DNA from: Schaalia sp. lx-260
Lineage (GTDB): Bacteria; Actinomycetota; Actinomycetes; Actinomycetales; Actinomycetaceae
DNA: 64,000 nucleotides
Assembly (NCBI RefSeq): GCF_021083645.1
Contig: NZ_JAJNRQ010000001.1
Coordinates: forward strand, 62,001-126,000
Direction of reading: 5' to 3'
This document shows positions 8,343 to 19,133 of this stretch, piece after piece. The notes beneath the pieces were generated by a model, which was not told where the DNA came from, searched no databases, and worked only from the letters and a program-made list of their open reading frames with translations. A program made the translations under genes and the position numbers. Numbering within the stretch: position 1 is the first letter of the stretch; every line of letters begins with the position of its first letter.

Positions 8343-9689
8343 TTACGCGCCTGCCCAATATGCTTCAAGTGCAAGTGAAAGCGCATAAAGATCCGCCACA
8401 TGGCTCATTTCCCGCGCAGAATGCATTGAAAGCAAAGGAACACCCACATCGACAGTGGTGATTCCTAACTGTGTGGCAGTAATTGAACCAATCGTTGAAC
8501 CGCATGGCATAGCGTTATTTGACACGAAAACTTGGGAACTGATTCCAGCTTGAGCACAAGCACGATTCCATAAAGCTGTTCCCACGCCATCTGTCGCATA
8601 CCGTTGCTGCGCATTGACTTTCAACATAGGGCCACCACCTAATATGGGGTGATGAGCAGGGTCATGATGCTCAGGATAATTGGGGTGAACTGAATGGCCA
8701 GCATCAGCGCTGATACAGGTTGAGGCAGCGTACATGCGTGCAGCACCATCAAAATCATGACCCACAGCCAATGCAGTACGTGAGAGGACATCACGCAAAA
8801 TTGGTCCGGCAGCACCTGAACGTGTCGCAGAACCTATTTCCTCATGGTCAAAACACGCAAAAACTAGGATGTCACCAGAATCAGGTATACCACTTGCGCT
8901 TATGCGTTCTAATGCGCGTAAGCCAGCATGAACTGACGACAGGTTATCTTGACGGCCAGCAGCAACGAAAACATTATCTGCGCCAAAAGTGGCGGCAGCC
9001 TGTGAGGGAAGCAATCGCAGATCATATGCGGCAATCATATGGGCGCCTTCAAGTCCCGCATCACGCGCCACAATGTCCATGAGTTGCGCTGGTGAACCCA
9101 CATTCCACACGGGGTGCATGTGTTTTTGCGGATTGAGTTTCAAACCGTCATTATTCACTGCACGGTCTAAATGGATAGCAAGCTGCGGGATACGCGCCAA
9201 TGGCCCAGTGCGCATAATGAGGCAACGGCCATCAGTGGTTATCACTCGTCCTGCGACACACAGCTCACGGTCAAGCCACGAGTTCCACAGCATACCGCCA
9301 TATATTTCCACATTAATGTGTTCCCAGCCATCAACTGTGCGTGAAGTCGGAGAAGGTTTCACGGTGAGGCACGGTGAATCTGTGTGCGCACCAACAATAC
9401 GGAAATGCGTATCATCACTGACACGGTGAGGGACAAACCAAGCAACGACAGCACCATCACGAATGATGAGGTGCCCACCTGGGGAAGCATCCCACGGATC
9501 GGTTTCATTATGCTGACTAAAACCTGCGTCAATCAGTCGTTGTGCGCTGAGCTGCGCGGCATGAAATGAAGTAGGTGAATCATTAAGGAACGAAATATAG
9601 TCACGAGTATGTACGTCTTGGTCAGTGACAGAAAGAAAATGAGCGGCAGACGCTCGCGCATGAGGAGCTGATGAATCAGTAGGTGACAT
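8343..9689 (-). CDS. apeB: M18-family aminopeptidase (aspartyl aminopeptidase type)
   Basis: This zinc exopeptidase removes N-terminal residues, classically Asp or Glu, in the cytosol. It shows the M18 metal and catalytic motifs in order: GAHTDSPCL near residue 100, FDHEEIGS near 283 and MHSAREMSH near 425. The length of about 448 residues is normal. The open frame extends 22 codons further upstream, but the ATG at 9689 (MSPTDSS) is preferred because the family N-terminus begins close to it. It runs towards the Nudix gene, and the 31 bp between them contain no obvious terminator hairpin. Confidence 0.92.
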   Translation of the reverse strand: MSPTDSSAPHARASAAHFLSVTDQDVHTRDYISFLNDSPTSFHAAQLSAQRLIDAGFSQHNETDPWDASPGGHLIIRDGAVVAWFVPHRVSDDTHFRIVGAHTDSPCLTVKPSPTSRTVDGWEHINVEIYGGMLWNSWLDRELCVAGRVITTDGRCLIMRTGPLARIPQLAIHLDRAVNNDGLKLNPQKHMHPVWNVGSPAQLMDIVARDAGLEGAHMIAAYDLRLLPSQAAATFGADNVFVAAGRQDNLSSVHAGLRALERISASGIPDSGDILVFACFDHEEIGSATRSGAAGPILRDVLSRTALAVGHDFDGAARMYAASTCISADAGHSVHPNYPEHHDPAHHPILGGGPMLKVNAQQRYATDGVGTALWNRACAQAGISSQVFVSNNAMPCGSTIGSITATQLGITTVDVGVPLLSMHSAREMSHVADLYALSLALEAYWAGA

Positions 9690-9779
9690 GTACCCATCGT
9701 AGAACGGTGTAGAGCATGAAGGAAACAGGCCGACAGGAAATCCTCGCTTTCCCAATGGGCCGCAGCATGTAGTCAGCTC

Positions 9780-10727
9780 CTACTGAGGCAAACTCACCTT
9801 GCCTGATGAATCAACAGAAATTAAACCATCACGCAGTAAATCCTTCATGACACGCGCTGCTTGATCGGCTGGAGCACCCGGTAAAGATGCGGCCTCTAAA
9901 GCCTGCGCATAGGAAATAAAGGGCGTTTTCCCTTGCCGATGAAGCTGACGAAGCAGCCCGATAACGCGGCCACGTGCTTGCCTGTCTGTTCCCACCCAGG
10001 CTTGAGTTCGCACAGGAGCATCGGATGCAGGAAAACCATTCTCAGCCCACGCGCACAGGCTGCGCACTGGACATGCCTCACATGCGGGTGAACGTTGAGT
10101 ACATGCCAAAGCACCAAATTCCATCAATGTGAGGTTCCAGCGGGCACAATCTTTCCCAGTGCGCGGCAGTAAAGCATGAGCAAAAGTTACTTCTTTACGT
10201 GTGGGCGCACCCGAAGGAGCGTACGCTCGCCCACCGAAAATACGAGTAAGGACTCGTCGAATATTCGTATCAAGAACGGGCAGACGCTGATAGAACTGGA
10301 ATGAAGCCAGTGCGCTCGCCGTGTAAGGTCCGATGCCTGGCAAAGCCAGTAAATCATCGTAGCGGGCGGGAACTTCCCCACCTGGTCGACTAGCTATCGC
10401 TTGAGCGCAATCCTGTAAGCGTAAAGCGCGGGACGGGTAGCCTAAACAATCCCATTCCACAAGGACAGAAGCCCGTGGAGCTTCAGCAAGGTCAGCAGGA
10501 GTAGGCCATAGCTCCATCCATCTGAGCCAGATCGGTTGAACACGGGGGATAGGTGTTTGTTGGCTCATCACCTCAAAAACTAGGGTGCCCCAAGGGGTAA
10601 CATCGTCACGTCGCATAGGTAAGTCACGGCCTGCCTCATCAAACCACGCATACAATGCGGTGCGGAGCTGACGTAAGGTAGGCGGATGCGGGTGAGGAAA
10701 GGCAAGGGCTGATGATGTGCGAGTCAT
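9780..10727 (-). CDS. mutY: A/G-specific adenine glycosylase
   Basis: MutY removes adenine mispaired with 8-oxoguanine or G. The protein shows the HhH-GPD core LPGIGPYTASALASF (near residue 130), with the catalytic Asp in VLDTNIRRVL (near 150), and a [4Fe-4S] cluster motif with spacing C-x6-C-x2-C-x5-C (about 205-224). The start is set at ATG 10727 because AAAGGAAAGG lies just upstream; the longer open frame to 10805 lacks such a site. At about 315 residues it has a short C-terminal region, perhaps with a reduced 8-oxoG recognition domain. It is divergent from the TM2 gene. Confidence 0.93.
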   Translation of the reverse strand: MTRTSSALAFPHPHPPTLRQLRTALYAWFDEAGRDLPMRRDDVTPWGTLVFEVMSQQTPIPRVQPIWLRWMELWPTPADLAEAPRASVLVEWDCLGYPSRALRLQDCAQAIASRPGGEVPARYDDLLALPGIGPYTASALASFQFYQRLPVLDTNIRRVLTRIFGGRAYAPSGAPTRKEVTFAHALLPRTGKDCARWNLTLMEFGALACTQRSPACEACPVRSLCAWAENGFPASDAPVRTQAWVGTDRQARGRVIGLLRQLHRQGKTPFISYAQALEAASLPGAPADQAARVMKDLLRDGLISVDSSGKVSLPQ

Positions 10728-10921
10728 AGGGCCTTTCCTTTGGAGCGGATGGTATGCGCTGTCACGATTGTGTCGAGGATATAAATGTGAGGCAAGTGGA
10801 AGCACTTGGTGTGGTGTGATAAAAAATTACTCACATGCAGAAAAACTGCCGATAGTGGACAAAATTATGCACGTGGCTTTGTGTCACGGGTCTAATACCA
10901 CTTCAAAGAAAGGAAAAGCAG

Positions 10922-11203
10922 ATGAGTATGCCACCTCAAACTTTTTACGGCCAACAGCCATATGTGCAACCTAAGTCGATGATCGCCGCCGCGTTGTTGG
11001 CGTTCTTTCTTGGAACTTTTGGTATCCATAATTTCTACCTTGGGTACACAGGTAAAGGCATCGCCCAACTTTTGATTACTGTCCTGACACTCGGATTAGG
11101 AGCCGTCATTACAGGAATTTGGGCTTTCGTTGAATTTATCCTTATTCTCTTGCGCTCAGGCTCCTATGCGCATGACGCTCGTGGAATTCCTTTAGCTAAC
11201 TGA
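10922..11203 (+). CDS. TM2-domain membrane protein
   Basis: The 93-residue protein has a short polar N-terminus with Pro, Gln and Tyr, then the TM2 domain: AALLAFFLGTFGIHNFYLGY, a short turn (TGKG), and a second membrane helix. The GxHxFYLG motif is the family hallmark. TM2 proteins are small two-helix membrane proteins of unknown biochemical role, common in actinobacteria. The ribosome site AGAAAGGAAAAG is strong. It is a single gene divergent from mutY. Confidence 0.92.
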   Translation: MSMPPQTFYGQQPYVQPKSMIAAALLAFFLGTFGIHNFYLGYTGKGIAQLLITVLTLGLGAVITGIWAFVEFILILLRSGSYAHDARGIPLAN

Positions 11204-11384
11204 GCGTATAAGAGCTTCCTGTTTGCAAGAGCAGAGCGAAAACCTGTGTGTTAAACCGTCGGCAGAGGTAAAGACTCATGTCGGCGGTTTATCTGCATGG
11301 ACACAGTGTCAAAAGAAAACACACAGAGTTTTGCGAGAGCGTGAATTTTAGGCGCACACGTTGTCTTTATGAGAGAATCAGCCC

Positions 11385-11966
11385 ATGCTGCTTAGTGATC
11401 GTGACATACATGCGAGCCTTGATGCTGGGCGAATCATATTGGATCCGCTCGACCGGTCCTTAGTGCAACCAGCCAGCATTGACGTGCGTTTGGACCGTTT
11501 CTTTTGCCTCTTTGATAATCATAAATACTCGGTCATTGACCCCGCAGCTGAACAACCCGACCTTACACACCGCGTGGAAGTAGGGCCAGAAGAACCTTTC
11601 GTACTTCACCCCGGTGAATTTGTCCTCGGCGCAACATACGAACGTGTCACACTTGCCGATAACATAGCTGCACGATTGGAAGGAAAATCTTCCTTAGGTC
11701 GCCTTGGCTTACTGACACACTCAACAGCCGGTTTTATTGACCCAGGTTTTTCTGGACATGTCACCCTTGAACTGTCGAATACCGCAACCATGCCTATTTT
11801 GCTGTATCCGGGCATGAAAATAGGGCAACTGTGTTTCTTTGATCTTTCCTCGCCAGCACAGCATCCTTACGGTTCAACCGAAGCAGGATCACACTATCAA
11901 GGCCAACGAGGACCTACCCCGTCGCGCTCACATGAACGATTCATGCGGACACATATTGACCGATGA
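11385..11966 (+). CDS. dcd: dCTP deaminase
   Basis: The enzyme deaminates dCTP in the pyrimidine deoxynucleotide pathway; many actinobacterial forms also hydrolyse the product to dUMP. Family landmarks are LSDRDI at the start, the [10 protein letters not shown] segment, [11 protein letters not shown], and the catalytic Glu in GHVTLELSN. The length of 193 residues is normal, with the C-terminal [14 protein letters not shown] that closes over the nucleotide. The stop overlaps the start of the next gene by 4 bp, so the two are coupled. Whether it is mono- or bifunctional cannot be decided here. Confidence 0.95.
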   Translation: MLLSDRDIHASLDAGRIILDPLDRSLVQPASIDVRLDRFFCLFDNHKYSVIDPAAEQPDLTHRVEVGPEEPFVLHPGEFVLGATYERVTLADNIAARLEGKSSLGRLGLLTHSTAGFIDPGFSGHVTLELSNTATMPILLYPGMKIGQLCFFDLSSPAQHPYGSTEAGSHYQGQRGPTPSRSHERFMRTHIDR

Positions 11967-13255
11967 CTGAGGATGAAAAGCCGCAATCTTTAGGCCCTGC
12001 ACCTCGCAGGCGATCCGTATTTGAAGGATTAGCTCAGCTTCCCGTTACTTCACTCGCGCCAACAGAAAATACGCACACGCATCTGACAGACACCAGTGTT
12101 GCCTTCCTTGGGAAAGCTAGCGAAAACAACCATGCTTTCCGTGTAGATGAAACAGGGACCTTCACCCAGTCACACATTATTCCTATTCCCCAGTACGCCA
12201 CACGCACCCGACCTATACGCGATATCGACCATTACACGGCAACAGGTCATCATTTTTTAGCGGTGAATGACGACATTGACGATAACGAAATTGAAGCCCT
12301 TATCGTGTCACTGTGGGAAGGTGCAGGATGGGCCTCCCCTGGAATACTGCATATCACCGCAGGGGTGCGTATGGAAGGGCCGTGGAATTTACCTGAAGAT
12401 CTGCGTGAAAAATTCTGTATTCCTGATGAGCAGACAAAAATATGGTTATTAGTTTGTCCTCCTACGCGAGGACCGGCTCTAAAAAATATTGATAATACGC
12501 CTGATATGTGGGCTCAGGCATTCCCGAACGGGCTTCCTCAAGGTGTGGAAGCAAAGGTTTTACGTACACTGATGAATGTAGCCAGACGACTTGCAGGAAC
12601 TGTGCGTATCGCTGGTTCTGGGGCGCTTTTTACTCCTGACCCTGATAGTGCTGTCACACTAGCCTTGTATGCGCCACGATGGTTGAACCCGCAAGAAAGT
12701 ATTGAGGCATTGCGCTCTCAATTTCCGCAGGCGCATGATGCGCGCACAGTGAATATTGCTCAGCCAGCGCCGTCACTTTCTTCAGAAAGTCAACGCCTGA
12801 AAAATATGATGACCACGGCGTACCCGTTGAAACCTGAAATACGAGCAAAAATAGAAGCAGATATACGTCAAGCTGCAGCCGGCCCTCCCACATTGGATGC
12901 GTATGCGGTGATGATTCCTGTTGGCAATATGTCGCATGCAATGATTGAAGTACGTCCCACTCATACGGTTCCTCAGGCGTTGCGTTGGGAAAGGTGGGCA
13001 GATGGGCCTGTCGTCGAATACCGTATCCGCTGGATTCCCGATGAAAAAACACGCAGCATGTACGCTACTGCTGCAGGGGAGCAAACTTTAAGCAGAACAG
13101 CGCGTTTTGAGCGGAAACGTTCAGCGGCAGATATTGAAAAGGCAGCAGCACTGCTGAACCTCATGGTCGGTGGAACGATCCTCGATGAGGATGGTTTTAT
13201 TGTGGCGATTGAAAATGCTCCTGATGATGACACGGCAGGTGGACCTACCCAATAA
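11963..13255 (+). CDS. Conserved-looking protein of unknown function coupled to dcd
   Basis: I do not recognise this 430-residue soluble protein. The first 90 residues are polar and probably disordered. A folded region follows (about 95-270) with aromatic patches such as [19 protein letters not shown], then a second region (about 280-430) containing [19 protein letters not shown] and ending in an acidic tail. No signal peptide or membrane helix is evident. It begins inside the dcd stop (ATGA overlap) and ends 25 bp before the convergent Fe-S reductase gene. Coupling to dcd suggests linked expression but does not establish a nucleotide role. Confidence 0.75.
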   Translation: MTEDEKPQSLGPAPRRRSVFEGLAQLPVTSLAPTENTHTHLTDTSVAFLGKASENNHAFRVDETGTFTQSHIIPIPQYATRTRPIRDIDHYTATGHHFLAVNDDIDDNEIEALIVSLWEGAGWASPGILHITAGVRMEGPWNLPEDLREKFCIPDEQTKIWLLVCPPTRGPALKNIDNTPDMWAQAFPNGLPQGVEAKVLRTLMNVARRLAGTVRIAGSGALFTPDPDSAVTLALYAPRWLNPQESIEALRSQFPQAHDARTVNIAQPAPSLSSESQRLKNMMTTAYPLKPEIRAKIEADIRQAAAGPPTLDAYAVMIPVGNMSHAMIEVRPTHTVPQALRWERWADGPVVEYRIRWIPDEKTRSMYATAAGEQTLSRTARFERKRSAADIEKAAALLNLMVGGTILDEDGFIVAIENAPDDDTAGGPTQ

Positions 13256-13279
13256 ATAAGCTGGTAACTGCTCTGCCAC

Positions 13280-15757
13280 CTATTGCGTAAAACCGCGTCG
13301 AACCGCGTCACGTAGCATAATCGCAACATCACGCACCTCTGGTGTTTTCCCACGTTCTTGCCCTCCAACACGGGTGTTCTCCATTGCGGAGCCATCCATA
13401 TCGGCACGAATAGCAGGCGGAATAATGTCGGCAACAGAAGCCCCTGTCGCAGATCCCAACATTTGTGAACAGAACGGACAAGCCGTTGCCACAATGTCTG
13501 CGCCTGTTTCCTGCGCCTCAACAATACGTGCGTCAGCGATACGCGTTCCACGACTTTCCTCAAACCACGCATGAGCGCCACCAGCTCCACAACACATGGC
13601 ACGGTCACGATTACGTGGCATTTCAACCATATCAACGCCAGGCAAGGAAGAAACCAGCTCACGAGGAGCCTCATATATCTGATTATGACGACCCAAGAAA
13701 CACGGATCATGATAAGTGACCCGCACAGGCTCAGAAGAAGCATCTTCATCTGACGTAGGAGCCACAGGCACTAAAAGCCCTTCACGAACCAAACGATTCA
13801 ATAACTGCGTATGGTGTACAACCTCAAAACGTCCACCAAGCTGCGGAAATTCACCAGCAATCGTGTTAAAACAATGCGCGCAGGACACGACAATTTTTGT
13901 CACATGAGCATCGTGAAGAGTTTCAATAGCAGCCGCAGCAAGCATCTGGAACAATGGCTCATTTCCTGCTCGTCGCGCAGGATCGCCTGTACAGGATTCT
14001 GCCTGTCCTAATACGGCAAAAGATACGCCTGCGACATGTAAAAGCTCCGCAATTGCTGCGGAAGTTGCGCGCCCTCGATCATCAAAAGCACCGGCACAGC
14101 CCACCCAGAAAACCCAATCCACATCTTCAGCGCTCTCCACATCAATACCGATGACAGGAACCTCAAAATCAAGATTTTTTGCCCATTCCATACGTTTACG
14201 GGCAGGCTGATTGTAAGGATTCGCTTTTGATTCCATCCCACGGAAAGCACGTCCCAGTTCCTTAGGGAAAGCAGCTTCCATGAGGACCTGATGGCGACGC
14301 AGGTCGATAATGTGGTCAATATGCTCAATATCGACAGGGCATTGCTCCACGCAAGCCCCACACATTGTGCAATCCCACAGGGCTTCCTCAGAGATGACAT
14401 TGGGAACTAAAGGAGCCTGTACATCTGCTACTCCAAGCGGTCCAGTAGCGCCTGAAGCTGCCAACACATCTAAAAGATCTAAAGAATGAGGAGTAGGTTC
14501 CAGCCCCTTTTCTAAAAGCCTGACGGAGTGCTCATAGGACTGATCGCCATTACGTAAAGCCTGAATGTCAGTATCCGTCTCAGGGATTTCCTGCTCAGAT
14601 AATTCCATACGCGACACCGAATGAATATGATCGCGCATAGATAAGACAAAAAGTTTAGGCGATAAAGGTTTCGCAGTATTCCAAGCGGGGCATAACTCTT
14701 GGCAGCGTCCGCACTCAGTACAGGTGTAAAAATCTAAACGATCTTTCCATGACAGGTCCTCAACCGTGCCCGTACCTAAAACAGCATCATCAGGCAGGTC
14801 ATCACAATCATCAGGACTGGTGACAGGTGAGCCATTGATAAGCATAGGGGCGGCAGGCCCTAAAGATTGTGACCCATCCGGATTACGACGAGCGTAAATA
14901 TTCGCTATAGCAAGGAAACGGTGCCATGCCACGCCCATAGAAGTCTGCACACCAACAACCATCATCCACAGCATTGAGGTCAAGATTTTGAGCAAAGCGA
15001 CTAGGACGATGCAATTTGCTAAAACGGTGACGGACAGGCCAAAACCACTGGGTCCCAGAATCATCCCTGCCCACGAAGTGAGTGGATAATGCCACCAAAT
15101 AGCAGCGGAAATACCAGTATCCACTGTTACCAGTAGCGCGTATTCCATTATGCGTAAAAGCACAATGCACGCGCAGACGATCAGGATAACCCATTCCACA
15201 AAAAGTGCTTGCCAGCGCGTTGAGCCAAGAAAACGTGAAGCCAAATACGCACTGTGTCCTCTGCGGCGAAGAAGGAGGTCAGATGAGTCCTCATGTGATG
15301 GGTGTGGCCCTGACATAGCGGCTTCTGCAATTGAGCCTGAGCCTTCTTGCCGCCGCCTCCGCATGAGCACAATAATTCCAATGAGGCCAGCCCACGCGAA
15401 AAATTCCACAACCCATTCCCAAGGCGCAAAATGGCCGATAAAAGGCAAAGCCCACAGTTGGTCACGTAGGTGAACATAGGCGGAAATTAACGTGAGGAAA
15501 AGCAAAGGAAACGAGAACATCACAAGCCAGTGAGCAACTTTTACCCACGGTCGGCCGCGGAATTCACGGTGACTGAGGATGGTCCACATTAAAGTGCCGA
15601 GGCGCTGAAAAACCGGTGTTGTGCGTTCAGGTTCTGGGCCACCGCTGGAAAACTGCCGCCACAGATGCATAAGCCCACGACTGAACGCCATGAGTGCGAA
15701 AAGGGAGGCAAATAGTGCAAATACCCAGCTCACGACGGACAAAATCGGTGTCGCCAT
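13280..15757 (-). CDS. Membrane-bound Fe-S oxidoreductase (HdrD/GlpC-like with nitrate reductase gamma-like membrane domain)
   Basis: The 825-residue protein combines an N-terminal membrane part (about residues 1-270, several helices with His residues suited to heme), two [4Fe-4S] motifs (CTECGRCQELCP near 344 and CTMCGACVEQCP near 462), and two cysteine-rich CCG domains (CAHCFNTIAGEF near 625 and CCGAGGAHAW near 722). This order matches the large actinobacterial 'iron-sulfur-binding reductase' typified by Mycobacterium Rv0338c. It should pass electrons between a cytosolic donor and the quinone pool; the donor is unknown. AAGGAG precedes the ATG at 15757. Confidence 0.88.
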   Translation of the reverse strand: MATPILSVVSWVFALFASLFALMAFSRGLMHLWRQFSSGGPEPERTTPVFQRLGTLMWTILSHREFRGRPWVKVAHWLVMFSFPLLFLTLISAYVHLRDQLWALPFIGHFAPWEWVVEFFAWAGLIGIIVLMRRRRQEGSGSIAEAAMSGPHPSHEDSSDLLLRRRGHSAYLASRFLGSTRWQALFVEWVILIVCACIVLLRIMEYALLVTVDTGISAAIWWHYPLTSWAGMILGPSGFGLSVTVLANCIVLVALLKILTSMLWMMVVGVQTSMGVAWHRFLAIANIYARRNPDGSQSLGPAAPMLINGSPVTSPDDCDDLPDDAVLGTGTVEDLSWKDRLDFYTCTECGRCQELCPAWNTAKPLSPKLFVLSMRDHIHSVSRMELSEQEIPETDTDIQALRNGDQSYEHSVRLLEKGLEPTPHSLDLLDVLAASGATGPLGVADVQAPLVPNVISEEALWDCTMCGACVEQCPVDIEHIDHIIDLRRHQVLMEAAFPKELGRAFRGMESKANPYNQPARKRMEWAKNLDFEVPVIGIDVESAEDVDWVFWVGCAGAFDDRGRATSAAIAELLHVAGVSFAVLGQAESCTGDPARRAGNEPLFQMLAAAAIETLHDAHVTKIVVSCAHCFNTIAGEFPQLGGRFEVVHHTQLLNRLVREGLLVPVAPTSDEDASSEPVRVTYHDPCFLGRHNQIYEAPRELVSSLPGVDMVEMPRNRDRAMCCGAGGAHAWFEESRGTRIADARIVEAQETGADIVATACPFCSQMLGSATGASVADIIPPAIRADMDGSAMENTRVGGQERGKTPEVRDVAIMLRDAVRRGFTQ

Positions 15758-16142
15758 GCGGAGGCTCCTTGATGAGTTAAGCGGTGGGACAAGTGAAAGG
15801 GATCCAGGTTTTCACCTAAAGCCCTTTATTGTTGCACGATCAGCTTACTTCGCACAGGGTTAAGGTGCGTACATGGGGATATGAAAAGCCGTGATGCGAC
15901 GTGCAAAATGAAAATGAATGCTAACCATATGACGTACTAGGCTCCGCATAAGGCACAGTGCCGCGTTCTTTTGAGTGAAGAAAAAATTTCTCTCAAGAAA
16001 ATGTGCAGATAATACTGTGACGAGGGATTGCTCACTTCATTGTCATTATGCGGAAAATACTAAGATTCGCGCGGCACGCCTTCAGGCTTTCCATTATTCT
16101 AAAAAATCCCGTAGATCCCCTATAAACAGACGTGGAGCTTGA
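15758..16142. promoter_or_regulatory. 385-bp divergent intergenic region between the Fe-S reductase and the mnh operon
   Basis: The region is A+T-richer than its neighbours and must contain both promoters. A weak mnh promoter candidate is TTGTCA (16040-16045) with TAAGAT (16061-16066), but the 15-bp spacer is short. An imperfect inverted repeat (TTGAG ... CTCTCAA) lies near 15972-16002. I see no small gene or RNA. Confidence 0.35.
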
Positions 16143-19133
16143 ATGTTTGCCGTGATCGTCGCGCATATGTGTGCCGCGATTTGCGCTTTTCCGTGTATTC
16201 GTTTGTGGGGTCGCAAAGGCCTTGCCTTCCTTGCAGTGGTTCCGGGGCTGTCAGTTGCTTTATCCGTGTGGTACGCGCCGACGATACTGAGCGGGACAGT
16301 GGTACGACAGAGTATTCCTTGGGTTCCTGCTTTGGGGTTAAGTTTTGACTTACGTATGGATGTCTTAGCGTGGGTAATGACATTCATTATCGGAGGCGTT
16401 GGCGCACTCGTTTTACTGTACGCATCCGCATATTTCACAGATAAATCTGTTGGTTTACGACGTTTTGGTGCAGTATTTGTCGCTTTTGCTGGTGTGATGT
16501 ATGGACTTGTTTTAGCGGATCACACCATCGTGTTGTACACATTGTGGGAAGCAACTTCCCTTTTATCTTTCCTGCTGATCGGCCACTATTATGATCGTCG
16601 TTTGGCACGAATGGCTGCTCGTCAGGCTTTACTTGTGACCTCATCAGGCGCTTTAGCGATGTTTGCTGGCCTTGTTATTTTGGGGTCTGTTGATGGTGGC
16701 TCTTATATCATCAGTGAACTTGTCACCAACGCAGCGCAAGGAACACTAGATACCTCCTCGCCCGTAGTTATTGTGGCGGTATTCCTTGTACTTGCTGGAG
16801 CTTTATCAAAATCAGCTCAGATCCCATTCCATTTCTGGTTGCCTGGCGCTATGACTGCGCCGACACCGGTTTCTGCGTATCTTCACGCAGCCGCAATGGT
16901 GAAAGCCGGTGTGTACCTGGTGGCCAGACTCACCCCAGGTTTCGTTCATATCCCAGGTTTTTCATTGACACTGGTGATACTTGGCGTGCTCACGATGTGT
17001 GTAGGTGCTTTACGTGCCCTCCGCCAGTACGATCTGAAACTGCTCCTTGCCTACGGAACCGTGTCACAGCTTGGCCTCATGATGGCGACGATTGCTCAAG
17101 GAAGTGCCGGCGCAATGGTGGCAGGGCTGACAATGCTGGTATCACATGCCTTTTTTAAGTCCTCACTATTCCTTACCGTGGGAGCTGTGGAACAAGCCAC
17201 CGGTCGGCGCGATTGGCGGCGGCTGAGCGGACTTGGCCGACGCAAACCCTTCCTTGCAGCAGCATCCGCACTGGCCCTTGCTTCAATGTCTGGTGTTCCG
17301 ATTACGACCGGATACCTCGGAAAAGAAGCAATAATTTCAACGCTATGGCATGGTTCCGATTCAACGTGGCTTGGGCAATCCTCCTCGCATACAGCGGATG
17401 CTCTTTTACTTGTATGTATCGCACTCGGATCAATTCTGACCGGCGCTTATGCATGGCGCGCATGGTGGGGGGCTTTTGGGACGCGACAAGCCGTGATCCC
17501 TGAGGCTTTAGAAAAAGAACAGACGGCACCTGCTGTGACACTTCCGCAATCCAACGGGCCAGTACCTGCACAAACCACTGCACCCACCCCCGCGTCACAT
17601 GTGCAAGAAAATGCTTCTGATACATCACAGACACACACTGACATACACGCCCACAAATGCGCGCAGACCCCGTGGATGATGACCCTAGTTATCGTTTTCC
17701 TTTCTTTGGGTGCTTTACTGGGATTCTTTCCGCACACGCTGGAAAATATTTTTTCGAGCTACGCCGCCGGATATCTACCAGGACACGCGCACCTCGCATG
17801 GTGGTCAGGATGGGTCCCAGCCCTTGTCACAGCAGGTATTTTGAGCATAAGTATTCTCATGGCCTACGCAGCAACTCATGTGGAAAACTTTCAATCACGC
17901 TGGGCCTTCCCAATAGCTATCGTTGACATGTATGCGTGGAGCATCCACGAACTCGAAATCATTGCAGCCCGTATTACGCGACTGCTACAGCGAGGCTCAT
18001 TACCGTGGGAATTATCCACCATCGTCACCACCTTGATTGTGTGCGTCGGATCGGCAATGATTGCTCATCCTCCGCGACGACTCCTTGTGAACTGGGCTGA
18101 TTCATCTGCTCAAGTCATCCTTGTGCTGTGTATTTCTGCGGCTGCAATCCTCACGGTCCGTTCACGTGGCCGTATGCGTGCCGCACTCCTTCTGGGAGCA
18201 GTAGGGCTAGGAATTGCTGTCCTGTGGGCCAGTCAAGGGGCACCGGATTTAGCTGTCACACAAATTGTGGTGGAAGCTGTCGGAATCGTTGTTTTTATCC
18301 TTGTGCTTCGCAGGCTCCCAACGTATTTTTCCGATCGACCGCACAGCACACGATGGTGGCGCCTCCTTTTAGCTTTCCTGTCAGGTGCAGGAGTGGTTTT
18401 TGCCGGTCTTTATGCGTCGTCGGCGCGGATACATGAAACAGTATCCACCCTCATGCCAACAGAAGCCCTTGACTTTGGTTATGGGAAAAATATTGTCAAT
18501 GTGATCTTGGTGGATATACGCGCATGGGATACGGTGGGGGAGCTTTCTGTGCTTCTCGTTATCGCCACAGGCGTTGCTTCACTGATTCACGTGCGTTCAC
18601 GAGGCCGTACGCCTCAAAGCATTACGGATCTGAGCCTGCCGTACAATAATCGTTTCTTACCGGCCGTTACTTTGACTACTGCCCGTGAACGGTCCACAGT
18701 TATGGAAGTTGTCACGCATATTCTTTTCCCGACCCTCCTTGTTTTGTCCATATGGTTACTTCTCATTGGACACAACAATCCAGGTGGCGGTTTCGTTGGA
18801 GGTGTAGTTGCCGGTATCGCTTTCCTCCTGCGCTATCTGGCCGCAGGGCGCTACGAGTTAGCTGCTGCTATGCCTATTAGCCCTGGTCGAATACTCGGAA
18901 TGGGCCTTTTCCTGGCAGGATTAGGTGCCTTACTGCCACTTATAACAGGAAACTCTGTCCTCCAATCCACGGCAATTGACTGGGATCTTGGTGTCCTTGG
19001 GAGTATCCATTTCACCACAGCAATGCTTCTTGATATTGGCGTGTATGTCCTTGTTCTTGGTGTGGTTCTTGACCTCGTTTCAACGCTAGGCAGCGAAATT
19101 GACCGTCACGCTGAAATGGAGGCCACACAATGA
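16143..19133 (+). CDS. mnhA: Mnh/Mrp cation:proton antiporter subunit A with fused B domain
   Basis: This is the large membrane subunit of the multi-subunit Na+/H+ antiporter, related to complex I NuoL. The proton-channel core lies at about residues 110-410 (WEATSLLSFLLIGHYYDRR and HFWLPGAMTAPTPVSAYLHA). A DUF4040-like segment, WASQGAPDLAVTQIVVEAVG, is near residue 700. The C-terminus (about 860-985) contains LLIGHNNPGGGFVGGVVAG, the MnhB signature, which explains why no separate mnhB exists. A polar insertion of about 55 residues (about 453-510) sits between membrane segments and looks disordered. It is first in the operon, with only a weak ribosome site before ATG 16143. Confidence 0.95.
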   Translation: MFAVIVAHMCAAICAFPCIRLWGRKGLAFLAVVPGLSVALSVWYAPTILSGTVVRQSIPWVPALGLSFDLRMDVLAWVMTFIIGGVGALVLLYASAYFTDKSVGLRRFGAVFVAFAGVMYGLVLADHTIVLYTLWEATSLLSFLLIGHYYDRRLARMAARQALLVTSSGALAMFAGLVILGSVDGGSYIISELVTNAAQGTLDTSSPVVIVAVFLVLAGALSKSAQIPFHFWLPGAMTAPTPVSAYLHAAAMVKAGVYLVARLTPGFVHIPGFSLTLVILGVLTMCVGALRALRQYDLKLLLAYGTVSQLGLMMATIAQGSAGAMVAGLTMLVSHAFFKSSLFLTVGAVEQATGRRDWRRLSGLGRRKPFLAAASALALASMSGVPITTGYLGKEAIISTLWHGSDSTWLGQSSSHTADALLLVCIALGSILTGAYAWRAWWGAFGTRQAVIPEALEKEQTAPAVTLPQSNGPVPAQTTAPTPASHVQENASDTSQTHTDIHAHKCAQTPWMMTLVIVFLSLGALLGFFPHTLENIFSSYAAGYLPGHAHLAWWSGWVPALVTAGILSISILMAYAATHVENFQSRWAFPIAIVDMYAWSIHELEIIAARITRLLQRGSLPWELSTIVTTLIVCVGSAMIAHPPRRLLVNWADSSAQVILVLCISAAAILTVRSRGRMRAALLLGAVGLGIAVLWASQGAPDLAVTQIVVEAVGIVVFILVLRRLPTYFSDRPHSTRWWRLLLAFLSGAGVVFAGLYASSARIHETVSTLMPTEALDFGYGKNIVNVILVDIRAWDTVGELSVLLVIATGVASLIHVRSRGRTPQSITDLSLPYNNRFLPAVTLTTARERSTVMEVVTHILFPTLLVLSIWLLLIGHNNPGGGFVGGVVAGIAFLLRYLAAGRYELAAAMPISPGRILGMGLFLAGLGALLPLITGNSVLQSTAIDWDLGVLGSIHFTTAMLLDIGVYVLVLGVVLDLVSTLGSEIDRHAEMEATQ

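Noticed and set aside
11252-11290. TAAACCG / CGGTTTA inverted repeat as terminator of the TM2 gene
   Set aside because: Stem of 7 bp with a long loop of about 25 nt and no T-run; too weak to call.
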